DNA of 33,150 nt from Prevotella sp. (GTDB taxonomy: Bacteria; Bacteroidota; Bacteroidia; Bacteroidales; Bacteroidaceae): NCBI GenBank assembly GCA_016286995.1, contig JAEEVA010000036.1, positions 1-33,150 on the forward strand, written 5' to 3'. Of this stretch, positions 25,091 to 31,616 are shown piece by piece (position 1 is the stretch's first letter; each line of letters begins with the position of its first letter). Below the pieces are notes generated by a model. It was not told the origin of the DNA. It saw nothing but the letters and a program-made list of their open reading frames with translations, and did not search any database. A program made the position numbers and the translations under genes.

Positions 25091-26509
25091 ATGAAATATA
25101 TACTTCCTTTATGCACGCTGCTTTTTGGTGTGGCCGTCCTGCTCTTCTTCGGACTGGCCTATCCGCATCACCTGCATTATCAGGAGCAGTTTCAGCTCTT
25201 CCTTTTCGACAGCAACTATGTGTGGGACATTGTCAAGCATCCGGGTGGTGTCGCTGATCTGTTGGGCCGTTTCTGCACGCAGTTTTTCTTGTATGCCTGG
25301 GTAGGCGCTGCCATCATCGCCATTCTGCTCTCGGCGATACAACTCCTAACCCTCCGGCTATCCAATGGTCAATGGTCAATGGTCAATGGTCAATGGTCCT
25401 ACGGCCTGACCTTTGTGCCTTCTTTCCTGCTCTGGCTCTATCTGCTTGACGAGAATGCATTACTTAGCGGCGTCTGGGCGGTTCTTCTTACACAGCTCGT
25501 TGTTTGGGCCGTTGTTACGCTGGTAAGCGGTTGGACGCGACGCATACTGCTCATTGCCGTTATTCCTATATTATATATAATGGTTGGACCGGTCTGTTTC
25601 CCGCTACCAGTCGATAGCCTCTGGCTTGGCGTTCATTATCATCGCTACCCGACGGTATTCCCCTGGCTCTTGTGGGGGGCAGCACTCTCTGTCTGGGTCC
25701 TCGTACTCGCAGCCTGGATCATTGGGACGGTTCTGCGTGATACCATTTCCAAAGGAAATTGGATCATCAGAACCGTCCCAATGATCCTCGTAGCCGCTGT
25801 GATGGGAACATTGGTCTGGAAGAATACGAATATCAAGGCGGAGAAGGTGATGCAGTACGACTTTATGGCTCGCCATCAGCAATGGAACCGCATCCTTCAG
25901 ACCATCAGCGCCGAGAAACCCAACAATCAGATTGGCGTGACGGTACAGAATCTGGCCTTGGCCATGCATGGCATGCTCCTGGAACACATGGGCGATTTCA
26001 ACCAGAACGGCATTGCCGGTCTGCTGCCCGATGTCAAGGAAGATGCCACCAGTCCTCTGCCCACCGCCGAGGCTTTCTATCAGTTAGGTATGATCAACGT
26101 CGCCCAGCGTACTGTTTTCGAGGCGCAGGAAGCCATCCTCGACTTCCAGAAGAGCGGTCGCTGCTACCAGCGCTTGGCACAGACGAATCTTATCAACGGT
26201 CAGTATGCTGTGGCTCGCAAATATCTCTCGGCCCTGCAGAAGACCCTTTTCTATCGTGACTGGGCCAACGAGACCCTGCCATTGTTAGGCAATGAAGAGG
26301 CCATCGCCAAGCATCCCGAATACGGACGTCTGCGCCAGTGGAACTACAAAGATGAATTTTATTTCAGCGACCACACAACACCCGAGATGCTCGAAAGCCT
26401 CTACCAAGCCAATCCCGACAATCGCTTGGCCTACCAATATCTCTTGGCTTATTATGTGCTGACGGGCGACCGCGAACGCTACAATCAATTCATGTCCAAA
26501 AAGCAATGA
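25091..26509 (+). CDS. DUF6057-like polytopic membrane protein, module copy 2
   Basis: The 472-residue protein has the same plan as the first gene of the operon but is shorter. Membrane segments fill about residues 1-250 (YILPLCTLLFGVAVLLFFGL, AWVGAAIIAILLSAIQLLTL, FVPSFLLWLYLLDEN, ILLIAVIPILYIMVG, WLLWGAALSVWVLVLAAWII). A helical TPR-like C-terminal half follows (AEAFYQLGMINVAQRTVFEA, YQRLAQTNLINGQYAVARKY). Five exact AATGGTC heptamers lie in frame at 25364-25398 and encode [12 protein letters not shown] in the loop between the second and third membrane segments. Its stop overlaps the next start by four bases (ATGA). No function is known. Confidence 0.7.
   Translation: MKYILPLCTLLFGVAVLLFFGLAYPHHLHYQEQFQLFLFDSNYVWDIVKHPGGVADLLGRFCTQFFLYAWVGAAIIAILLSAIQLLTLRLSNGQWSMVNGQWSYGLTFVPSFLLWLYLLDENALLSGVWAVLLTQLVVWAVVTLVSGWTRRILLIAVIPILYIMVGPVCFPLPVDSLWLGVHYHRYPTVFPWLLWGAALSVWVLVLAAWIIGTVLRDTISKGNWIIRTVPMILVAAVMGTLVWKNTNIKAEKVMQYDFMARHQQWNRILQTISAEKPNNQIGVTVQNLALAMHGMLLEHMGDFNQNGIAGLLPDVKEDATSPLPTAEAFYQLGMINVAQRTVFEAQEAILDFQKSGRCYQRLAQTNLINGQYAVARKYLSALQKTLFYRDWANETLPLLGNEEAIAKHPEYGRLRQWNYKDEFYFSDHTTPEMLESLYQANPDNRLAYQYLLAYYVLTGDRERYNQFMSKKQ
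25364..25398 (+). repeat. In-frame heptamer array, AATGGTC x5
   Basis: Five perfect consecutive copies of AATGGTC lie inside a membrane-protein gene and read as a 7-residue repeat (NGQWSMV). Confidence 0.97.
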
Positions 26510-28023
26510 GAAAGATCGTTTATATTATAATGGGTTTAATGGGGTTGATGGGCCTGATGGGATGCACCGAGACTATCAGCGATGCCAAGCAGGAGGCTGC
26601 ACAGCCCCAGATATATCCTGACTACGTTGGTGTCACCATACCCGTGAATATTGCGCCGCTCAACTTCGGCATGGCCGACGAAAAGGCCTTGTTGGTTGAT
26701 GCCATTATTGCTGACCGTCATGGAAACACCCTGCATAGTCAGGGCGACGAGTCTGTCGACTTCGATCTTGACGACTGGCATGCGCTGCTCGGTCAGAATC
26801 CTGGCGACTCGCTCACCGTCACTGTTTCGGCCAAGTACGATGACGGCTGGCACACCTATCGTTCTTTCTCTCTCTACGTCAGTCCCGACAGCATCGACTA
26901 CGGCCTCTGCTACCGTCTCATCGAGCCGGGCTACGAGGTATGGAGCAAAATGGGCATCTACGAGCGTGACCTCTCCACGTTCGACGAGCGTGCGCTGATA
27001 GAAAACACGCAGTTCGAGGGCTGTGTCAACTGCCACAGCTTCAACCGCGGCAACCCCGCTGACATGAGCCTGCATATCCGTGGCCCGCATGGTGCCACCC
27101 TGCTACGACATAATGGTCAAAGGTCAATGGTCAATGGTCAATGGTCAATGGCTGCCTACAACACCAAGACTCCGCAAACCCTCGGCCTCTGCGTCTATCC
27201 CTATTGGCACCCCTCTGGTCGCTATATTGCCTATTCCACCAATACCACGCGCCAGCTCTTCCACAGTGCCGATCCTAACCGCATCGAGGTCTTCGACGAA
27301 GCCTCCGATATTCAGGTCTATGACGTCGAGAAGAACGAGCTGCTCCTCTCGCCCCTTGTCAAGCAGGACTCCGTCTACGAGACCTTCCCCGTCTTCTCTG
27401 CCGACGGCCGCTCCATCTACTTCTGTGCCGCTCGCGATTCTTCACTCTTCACTCTTAACTCTTCACTTAACAACCTCCACTACAACCTCTGTCGCATCGA
27501 CTTCGATCCCGCCACGGGCCGTTACGGCGACAAGATAGAAACCATCGTCGATGCTGCGGCAGCTGGTAAGTCCATCTCCTTCCCCCGTCCTTCCTACGAC
27601 GGTCGTTTCCTCTGCTACACACTCTCCGACTACGGACAGTTCAGCATCTGGCACCACGAGGCCGACCTCTGGCTCCTCGACCTTGCTACTGGCGAGAGCC
27701 GTCCTATGATTGAAGCTAACTCCGACGATACCGAGTCGTTCCACAATTGGAGCGCCAACTCGCGCTGGCTCGTGCTGAGTTCTCGTCGCGACGACGGTCT
27801 TTTTACCCGTCCATATTTCTGCCATATTGATGCGCAAGGTACTGTCACTAAGGCTTTTATGCTGCCACAGCGGAATCCGCGTCGTTTCTACCGCGACCGT
27901 TTCTTTTCCTTCAATGTGCCCGAATTCATTAATGGCCCGACTCGCTTTGATAGTCATCAAGCCAGTCGAGCCATCAACGATGAATACCGCAAAAACTTCG
28001 GTGTTAGTAGTTCTCAGCCTTAA
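26506..28023 (+). CDS. Propeller lipoprotein with c-type haem motif CxxCH, module copy 2
   Basis: The 505-residue lipoprotein is homologous throughout to the second gene of this operon. It has a signal with lipobox ([13 protein letters not shown]), the N-terminal domain ([20 protein letters not shown]) and [11 protein letters not shown] with CxxCH (Cys173, Cys176, His177) and Met187 at the same +10 spacing. PD40-like blades follow ([60 protein letters not shown]). Two heptamer arrays are read in frame: AATGGTC units (27112-27152, [18 protein letters not shown]) shortly after the haem motif, and CTTCACT units (27440-27467, [10 protein letters not shown]). The 3' end overlaps the convergent rubrerythrin gene by 20 bp. 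Confidence 0.75.
   Translation: MRKIVYIIMGLMGLMGLMGCTETISDAKQEAAQPQIYPDYVGVTIPVNIAPLNFGMADEKALLVDAIIADRHGNTLHSQGDESVDFDLDDWHALLGQNPGDSLTVTVSAKYDDGWHTYRSFSLYVSPDSIDYGLCYRLIEPGYEVWSKMGIYERDLSTFDERALIENTQFEGCVNCHSFNRGNPADMSLHIRGPHGATLLRHNGQRSMVNGQWSMAAYNTKTPQTLGLCVYPYWHPSGRYIAYSTNTTRQLFHSADPNRIEVFDEASDIQVYDVEKNELLLSPLVKQDSVYETFPVFSADGRSIYFCAARDSSLFTLNSSLNNLHYNLCRIDFDPATGRYGDKIETIVDAAAAGKSISFPRPSYDGRFLCYTLSDYGQFSIWHHEADLWLLDLATGESRPMIEANSDDTESFHNWSANSRWLVLSSRRDDGLFTRPYFCHIDAQGTVTKAFMLPQRNPRRFYRDRFFSFNVPEFINGPTRFDSHQASRAINDEYRKNFGVSSSQP
27112..27152 (+). repeat. In-frame heptamer array, AATGGTC word
   Basis: About six units: AATGGTC, AAAGGTC, three exact AATGGTC, and a terminal AATGGC. It is the same word as the array at 25364 in the previous gene. 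Confidence 0.95.
27440..27467 (+). repeat. In-frame heptamer array, CTTCACT word
   Basis: CTTCACT, CTTCACT, CTTAACT, CTTCACT inside the propeller lipoprotein gene; related to the CTTAACT units at 9038-9162. Confidence 0.93.
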
Positions 28024-28543
28024 CCTGGAAGTAGGCCTGCGGATGGTCGCAGACAGGGCAGATGTCGGGAGCTTTCTGGCCAATGACGATGTGGCCGCAG
28101 TTGGCACACTGCCAGATGACGTCGCCGTCCTTCGAGAAGACGCGCTCCTTCTTGACATTGTCTAACAGCTTGCGATAGCGCTCCTCGTGAGCCTTCTCGA
28201 TAGCTGCCACGCCTTCAAACTTTTCAGCAATCTCGTCGAAACCTTCCTCGCGGGCCTCCTTGGCCATGCGTGCATACATGTCGGTCCACTCGAAGTTCTC
28301 GCCACCGGCAGCTGCCTCCAGGTTGCTGGCTGTGTCCTTGATGCCGCCCTCCAGGAGCTTGAACCACATCTTGGCATGCTCCTTCTCGTTGGCAGCCGTC
28401 TCCTCGAAGATGGCAGCAATCTGTACGTAACCGTCCTTCTTAGCTTTCGATGCCCAGTATGTGTACTTGTTACGAGCCATACTCTCGCCTGCAAATGCTT
28501 CCTGCAGGTTCTTTTCAGTCTTTGTTCCTTTCAATTCTTTCAT
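28004..28543 (-). CDS. rbr: Rubrerythrin
   Basis: The 179-residue cytosolic non-haem iron protein reduces hydrogen peroxide in anaerobes. The four-helix diiron domain shows the Glu ligands in [25 protein letters not shown] and [14 protein letters not shown]. The C-terminal rubredoxin-like domain has the two Cys pairs [12 protein letters not shown] and [14 protein letters not shown] that bind one iron. Length is typical of short rubrerythrins. It has its own promoter. Its 3' end overlaps the convergent propeller-lipoprotein gene by 20 bp, and no terminator is seen between them. Confidence 0.96.
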   Translation of the reverse strand: MKELKGTKTEKNLQEAFAGESMARNKYTYWASKAKKDGYVQIAAIFEETAANEKEHAKMWFKLLEGGIKDTASNLEAAAGGENFEWTDMYARMAKEAREEGFDEIAEKFEGVAAIEKAHEERYRKLLDNVKKERVFSKDGDVIWQCANCGHIVIGQKAPDICPVCDHPQAYFQVKAENY

Positions 28544-28588
28544 AGTCGTATTGATGTTTTTAGTTTAGTGAATAACGATTTCTTTTCG

Positions 28589-28619
28589 CAAAGATACTAC
28601 TTTTGTTGTTGTCTTCCAA
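28589..28619 (-). promoter_or_regulatory. Promoter of rubrerythrin
   Basis: On the minus strand TTG (28619-28617), 20 nt, TATCTTTG (28596-28589), about 46 nt before the ATG. Confidence 0.8.
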
Positions 28620-28669
28620 ATCTTTTAGCAAAAAACTTCTCCTAATTCAAAAATATTCTCTTTCTAGGG

Positions 28670-28715
28670 CCCCCTGTGAGCCAGACCTCACAGCGTGCCT
28701 GTCCCCCTGTGAGCC
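28670..28715. repeat. REP-like element, partial copy A
   Basis: Contains GACCTCACAGCGTGCCTGTC and CCCCCTGTGAGCC, preceded by an extra CCCCTGTGAGCC. CTCACAG and CTGTGAG form a hairpin. Shares over 30 bp with the copies at 29531 and 30314. Confidence 0.85.
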
Positions 28716-28767
28716 TTCTCTCGCTAAAGCGTTCTTTGACATCGTGGCACAGAAATAGTGAGAAAAA

Positions 28768-28799
28768 TTTGGAACTTTGCTCAATTTACGCTATCTTTG
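28768..28799 (+). promoter_or_regulatory. Promoter of the RelE/ParE-type toxin-antitoxin operon
   Basis: TTTG (28768-28771), 20 nt, TATCTTTG (28792-28799), 23 nt before the antitoxin ATG. Confidence 0.8.
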
Positions 28800-28822
28800 C
28801 AGCATCAAAACTACATTGACGT

Positions 28823-29071
28823 ATGAAAGAGAGCAAACCATATCCAAAATTTGACGAAGAGGACGGCAGCTGCCTGACGGCTCAGGAGCCTGCTGCTGAC
28901 GCAGTATACGCATACGAAGAACCTGTCATACCCGATGACATGGCTTATGCCCCTATTGTGGACGGTGTGCTTCAGGTGACTCCTGATATGGAAGAGGAGA
29001 TAGCCGAGGTGGAGCGTGGCGAGGTTGTTTCAATGTCTGAATTTAAAACGATGTTTGCCCGATGGCTCTGA
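28823..29071 (+). CDS. Putative antitoxin of a RelE/ParE-type pair
   Basis: The 82-residue acidic protein has no named family that I recognise. Its N-terminal half looks disordered and acidic (YPKFDEEDGSC, DAVYAYEEPVIPDDMAY). Helix-forming residues near the C-terminus (PDMEEEIAEVERGEVVSMSE) end in FKTMFARWL. Its 3' end overlaps the toxin start by ten bases, the common antitoxin-first arrangement. The antitoxin call rests on size, charge and gene order rather than a motif. It has its own promoter. Confidence 0.65.
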   Translation: MKESKPYPKFDEEDGSCLTAQEPAADAVYAYEEPVIPDDMAYAPIVDGVLQVTPDMEEEIAEVERGEVVSMSEFKTMFARWL

Positions 29072-29361
29072 CCATTGAATTCAGCCGCCGTAGCACTAAC
29101 CAGCTAAAGAAAATCCTCACATTTTATGATGAGCGTAACGGCAGCGACAACTATAGTCGCCGTCTACTGCGTTGTCTGCTTGAGGATTTACAACGCCTTG
29201 CACATACTCCTACTGCCAGTAGCCCCTCAACGCGCTCTGACGTAAGATTTTTCTACTTGATGGGCTTTACCATCATCTTCCGATATAACACGCGGAAACT
29301 GACTGTTCTCAGTATCCGCTCTTCAGCACGCAAGCCACTGAAAGTATATCAGCCCAAATAG
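29062..29361 (+). CDS. RelE/ParE-family toxin
   Basis: The 99-residue basic protein has the RelE/ParE layout: a first strand and helix pair (LTIEFSRRSTNQLKKILTFY), a second helix (RRLLRCLLEDLQRLAHTP), then consecutive strands (DVRFFYLMGFTIIFRYNTR, KLTVLSIRSSARKP). RelE members cleave mRNA on the ribosome and ParE members poison gyrase; sequence alone does not tell which. Length is normal and no lesion is seen, so the pair may be active. It overlaps the antitoxin gene by ten bases. Confidence 0.75.
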   Translation: MALTIEFSRRSTNQLKKILTFYDERNGSDNYSRRLLRCLLEDLQRLAHTPTASSPSTRSDVRFFYLMGFTIIFRYNTRKLTVLSIRSSARKPLKVYQPK

Positions 29362-29384
29362 CACTCACTTTTCTCATATTTCTG

Positions 29385-29528
29385 TGGATCATGGGGTCGG
29401 TTCTTCTGGATCATGGGGTCGGTTCTTCTGATCATTTTCAGGAGTCCGTCATTTTGATTATGATTCATTACTGTCTTAATTCTCATATTATTTGCCTTGA
29501 TAAGTGATCAGTAGAACCGACCCCATGA
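29385..29528. repeat. ATGGGGTCGGTTC repeats, tandem and inverted
   Basis: A 22-bp unit containing ATGGGGTCGGTTC occurs twice in tandem (29385-29406, 29407-29428). An inverted copy (GAACCGACCCCATGA) lies at about 29514-29528, and a partial inverted copy (GGAACCGACCC) near 30134-30144. The tandem and inverted copies can fold into a long hairpin downstream of the toxin gene. Confidence 0.85.
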
Positions 29529-29530
29529 CT

Positions 29531-29642
29531 ATAAAACAAATAAAGAGCATCAGAAAAATTCCGATGCTCTTTACTCTTTGTGGGGTCAAGACCTCACAGC
29601 GTGCCTGTCCCCCTGTGAGCCTGCCTGTCCCCCTGTGAGCCC
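29531..29642. repeat. REP-like element, copy B, with terminator-like hairpin
   Basis: A stem AAAGAGCATC/GATGCTCTTT (29542-29551, 29563-29572) is followed by the CTCACAG...CTGTGAG hairpin and a second CCCCCTGTGAGCC. It shares about 90 bp with copy C, in the same orientation. Confidence 0.9.
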
Positions 29643-29709
29643 GATTTGTGGGGACACATTCGGAATATGATAAAATAGACAGTTCAACGATATAAAGAAG
29701 GGAGTGGTT

Positions 29710-30105
29710 ATGAATAAGAAACTGACAACAAGACAGGAGTATGATGAGACGAAGGCTATTGTGGAGGCTTTAATCTCTGAAGCGACAGAAAAAGGCATGC
29801 TTGAACCTGAGATGGATAATGAGTAAACTCGTCAAATCTCAGAATTGAGCAAGTTGATGGCAACGTATGAGGATGAATATATGGATATTTTGCCTCTTCG
29901 CGAGAAGACCCCTTTAATCAGGTCGATTGAGGACTACTTCTATGCTCGTAATATGAAACAAAAGGAAGGTGCCCAGCTTCTTGGCATCAACGAGTCTGTG
30001 TTCAGCCAAATACTTAGCGGAAAGAGGCGTATCACTATGCCTATAGCAAAGCGACTGCATTCGAAATTAGGCATCAACGCAGATATGATATTGGAATATT
30101 CCTAA
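29710..30105 (+). pseudogene. HigA-like HTH antitoxin gene interrupted by one in-frame TAA
   Basis: From ATG 29710 the frame reads MNKKLTTRQEYDETKAIVEA to DNE, meets TAA at 29824-29826, then continues in the same frame as TRQISELSKLMATYEDEYMD. It goes on into a helix-turn-helix domain (MKQKEGAQLLGINESVFSQI, LSGKRRITMPIAKRLHSKLG) and stops at 30105. The two parts together match the length and order of HigA/HTH_XRE antitoxins of about 131 residues, with a helical N-terminal part before the HTH. No frameshift is needed; a single nonsense change explains the break. The HTH part could still be made from the TTG at 29845 or the ATG at 29857 (86 or 82 residues). No HigB-type toxin lies next to it. 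Confidence 0.65.
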
Positions 30106-30174
30106 TTGTCACCTGTTGGCAGAATTACACAGCGGAACCGACCCTATTGTGTACACTAATCTTTTTTTGGTAAA

Positions 30175-30208
30175 TTGTACGTTATTTCGGAAATAATGTG
30201 TATCTTTG
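30175..30208 (+). promoter_or_regulatory. Promoter-like sequence before a gene remnant
   Basis: TTG (30175-30177), 23 nt, TATCTTTG (30201-30208). The spacing is slightly long. Only a 24-codon open tail follows, so the promoter seems to have lost its gene. Confidence 0.45.
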
Positions 30209-30211
30209 CGC

Positions 30212-30286
30212 GACCTTGATGAGGGGCGCGTATATAAAGTGAAAGATGTGGACGATTTGTTCAGACAGTGTTTGGAGGAGATATAG
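30212..30286 (+). pseudogene. C-terminal remnant, possibly of a RelB/DinJ-type antitoxin
   Basis: The open frame DLDEGRVYKVKDVDDLFRQC-LEEI ends at TAG 30284-30286 and has no start of its own except GTG at 30239. The composition looks like the tail of a small antitoxin. It sits four bases after a promoter -7 element, as if a deletion had fused promoter and tail. The family is a guess. Confidence 0.3.
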
Positions 30287-30313
30287 CCCCCAAAATGGCA
30301 AATAGTCGCCGTA

Positions 30314-30402
30314 ATAAAACAAATAAAGAGCATCAGATTAATTCCGATGCTCTTTACTCTTTTGGGTCAAGACCTCACAGCGTGCCTGTCCCCCTGTGAG
30401 CC
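30314..30402. repeat. REP-like element, copy C, with terminator-like hairpin
   Basis: Same unit and orientation as copy B: stem AAAGAGCATC/GATGCTCTTT (30325-30355), then GACCTCACAGCGTGCCTGTC and CCCCCTGTGAGCC. Copies B and C bracket the broken HigA-like gene and the antitoxin remnant. Confidence 0.9.
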
Positions 30403-30422
30403 TATATTTAAGTGGAAGCAAC

Positions 30423-30515
30423 TTACACGCTAATCTCACCGCGAATGCTCTGATTCATCAGGTGGCGCACCTGTTCCGGGTCGTCGTAGCGTGACTGTAG
30501 GAACATCAGCTTGTT
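30423..30515 (-). pseudogene. C-terminal fragment of an unidentified protein gene
   Basis: On the minus strand 30 codons read NKLMFLQSRYDDPEQVRHLM and NQSIRGEISV, then TAA. The upstream sequence turns into AT-rich DNA with stops, so only the tail survives. I do not recognise the family. Confidence 0.35.
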
Positions 30516-30550
30516 ATTTTTACTTTTTAATTAATTGTTTTAATAGGTTA

Positions 30551-31489
30551 TTACTTATTATTCTCTGACTTCTTCATATATTTATGGTATGCCTCTACCA
30601 ATTGTTGGCGACGTTCGGGTGTGACGGTAATCAGCCGTACATTTGTGTCGTCATCCAGCTTGATGTCGTATTTGGTGTCTCTGTTACAGTAGAAACTGTA
30701 TTTCACCTCGGAGTGCATGTCGTCAGTGACCTTGCCGTCGTCACAGCAGTAGTATAGCGACTTTTGGCCTCCCTCCGTTTGGTCTCTTTTCTTCATCCAC
30801 TCCGTCCACCCCATGAGAGGCTTCTCGATGTTCCACTCTTCCCAGGAAATCGGGATGTACTTCTTGCCGTCGATGGTCAGTTCTATGAGTTTGTCGCCGA
30901 ACATATCCATGTATTTCGACATCAGTTTGTCGTACAGCATGGCCGTCATATAGTCCGTGTGCTCTATTCCCTGCTTCTTGTTCTTGGTCAGATGATTGCG
31001 TAGTTCCGTCATGTAATACAGCGACCTTTCATCCTCGTCTTTCGTCAAGCTGAAAAAGGCGCCATACATGTCGAACACAAATGAGTAGCCATCGTCCTCG
31101 CCCAGGCGCACGCCCATCTTTTCGGCATGCCTCATCGCGTCTATGTAGAACAAGGCGCGGTCCAGGTCTTCCTTCCCGGCAGCTATCGTCGCCAGCATCA
31201 TCCCCGCCGCAGGTACCACCGAGTCGGGTACCTCCTTTTTAAGGTCCATGGCAAGGTGAAAGAGACGCTCAAAGTATTTCTCTGCCTGCGCCGGGTTATA
31301 CATTTCGGTCCCCTTGTTGACCAGGAACATGCCCGCATCAAATTGGGCCTTCCAGTCCGTGGGGTTCTCGTCTGCCGCTTTCGTCAAGCGAAGCATCTTC
31401 TCGGTCTTGCTTTCCGTCTCACCCGTCTGGGCGTTCACATTCATTGCAGCGAAGCAAGCAAATACTGCCATTACAATAATCTTTCTCAT
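30551..31489 (-). CDS. Secreted protein, TPR-like, unknown function
   Basis: I chose the ATG at 31489 (312 residues) because it opens a signal peptide (MRKIIVMAVFACFAAMNVNA); the frame extends to 31597 without homology. The mature part begins with helices in a TPR-like pattern (LTKAADENPTDWKAQFDAGM, YNPAQAEKYFERLFHLAMDL, EDLDRALFYIDAMRHAEKMG). It then has a C-terminal part with strands (VKYSFYCNRDTKYDIKLDDD, VRLITVTPERRQQLVEAYHK). No catalytic motif is seen. It is probably periplasmic. No TAnnTTTG promoter was found directly upstream. Confidence 0.7.
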   Translation of the reverse strand: MRKIIVMAVFACFAAMNVNAQTGETESKTEKMLRLTKAADENPTDWKAQFDAGMFLVNKGTEMYNPAQAEKYFERLFHLAMDLKKEVPDSVVPAAGMMLATIAAGKEDLDRALFYIDAMRHAEKMGVRLGEDDGYSFVFDMYGAFFSLTKDEDERSLYYMTELRNHLTKNKKQGIEHTDYMTAMLYDKLMSKYMDMFGDKLIELTIDGKKYIPISWEEWNIEKPLMGWTEWMKKRDQTEGGQKSLYYCCDDGKVTDDMHSEVKYSFYCNRDTKYDIKLDDDTNVRLITVTPERRQQLVEAYHKYMKKSENNK

Positions 31490-31526
31490 AGTTAATAATG
31501 TTTTAATGGGTCTATAATGTTTATAA

Positions 31527-31616
31527 TTATTCATACTTGCGCAGCTTGTCACACAAATCCGTGTCATCGAGAAACTGCTCTTTGTAATCGTCGGCAATAC
31601 GGTTGGTCAGACGTAT
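31527..31616 (-). pseudogene. Possible coding tail in another frame after the ORF6N gene
   Basis: On the minus strand, overlapping the ORF6N stop, 29 codons read IRLTNRIADDYKEQFLDDTD and LCDKLRKYE before TAA at 31527. Amino-acid composition is protein-like, but there is no start codon. It could be the original end of ORF6N after a frameshift, or the tail of a lost gene. Confidence 0.3.

Noticed and set aside
25364..25398. Possible CRISPR-like array
   Set aside because: Units are contiguous 7-mers without spacers and lie in a coding frame; no cas genes are present.
29586..29798. 70-codon minus-strand open frame
   Set aside because: Overlaps the REP-like element and is antisense to the HigA-like gene; no supporting features.
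30109..30333. 74-codon minus-strand open frame
   Set aside because: Covers the promoter-like site and repeat copy C; no protein-like features.
28670..30402. Insertion sequence with transposase
   Set aside because: Repeats suggest small mobile elements, but no transposase or integrase frame is present in the window.
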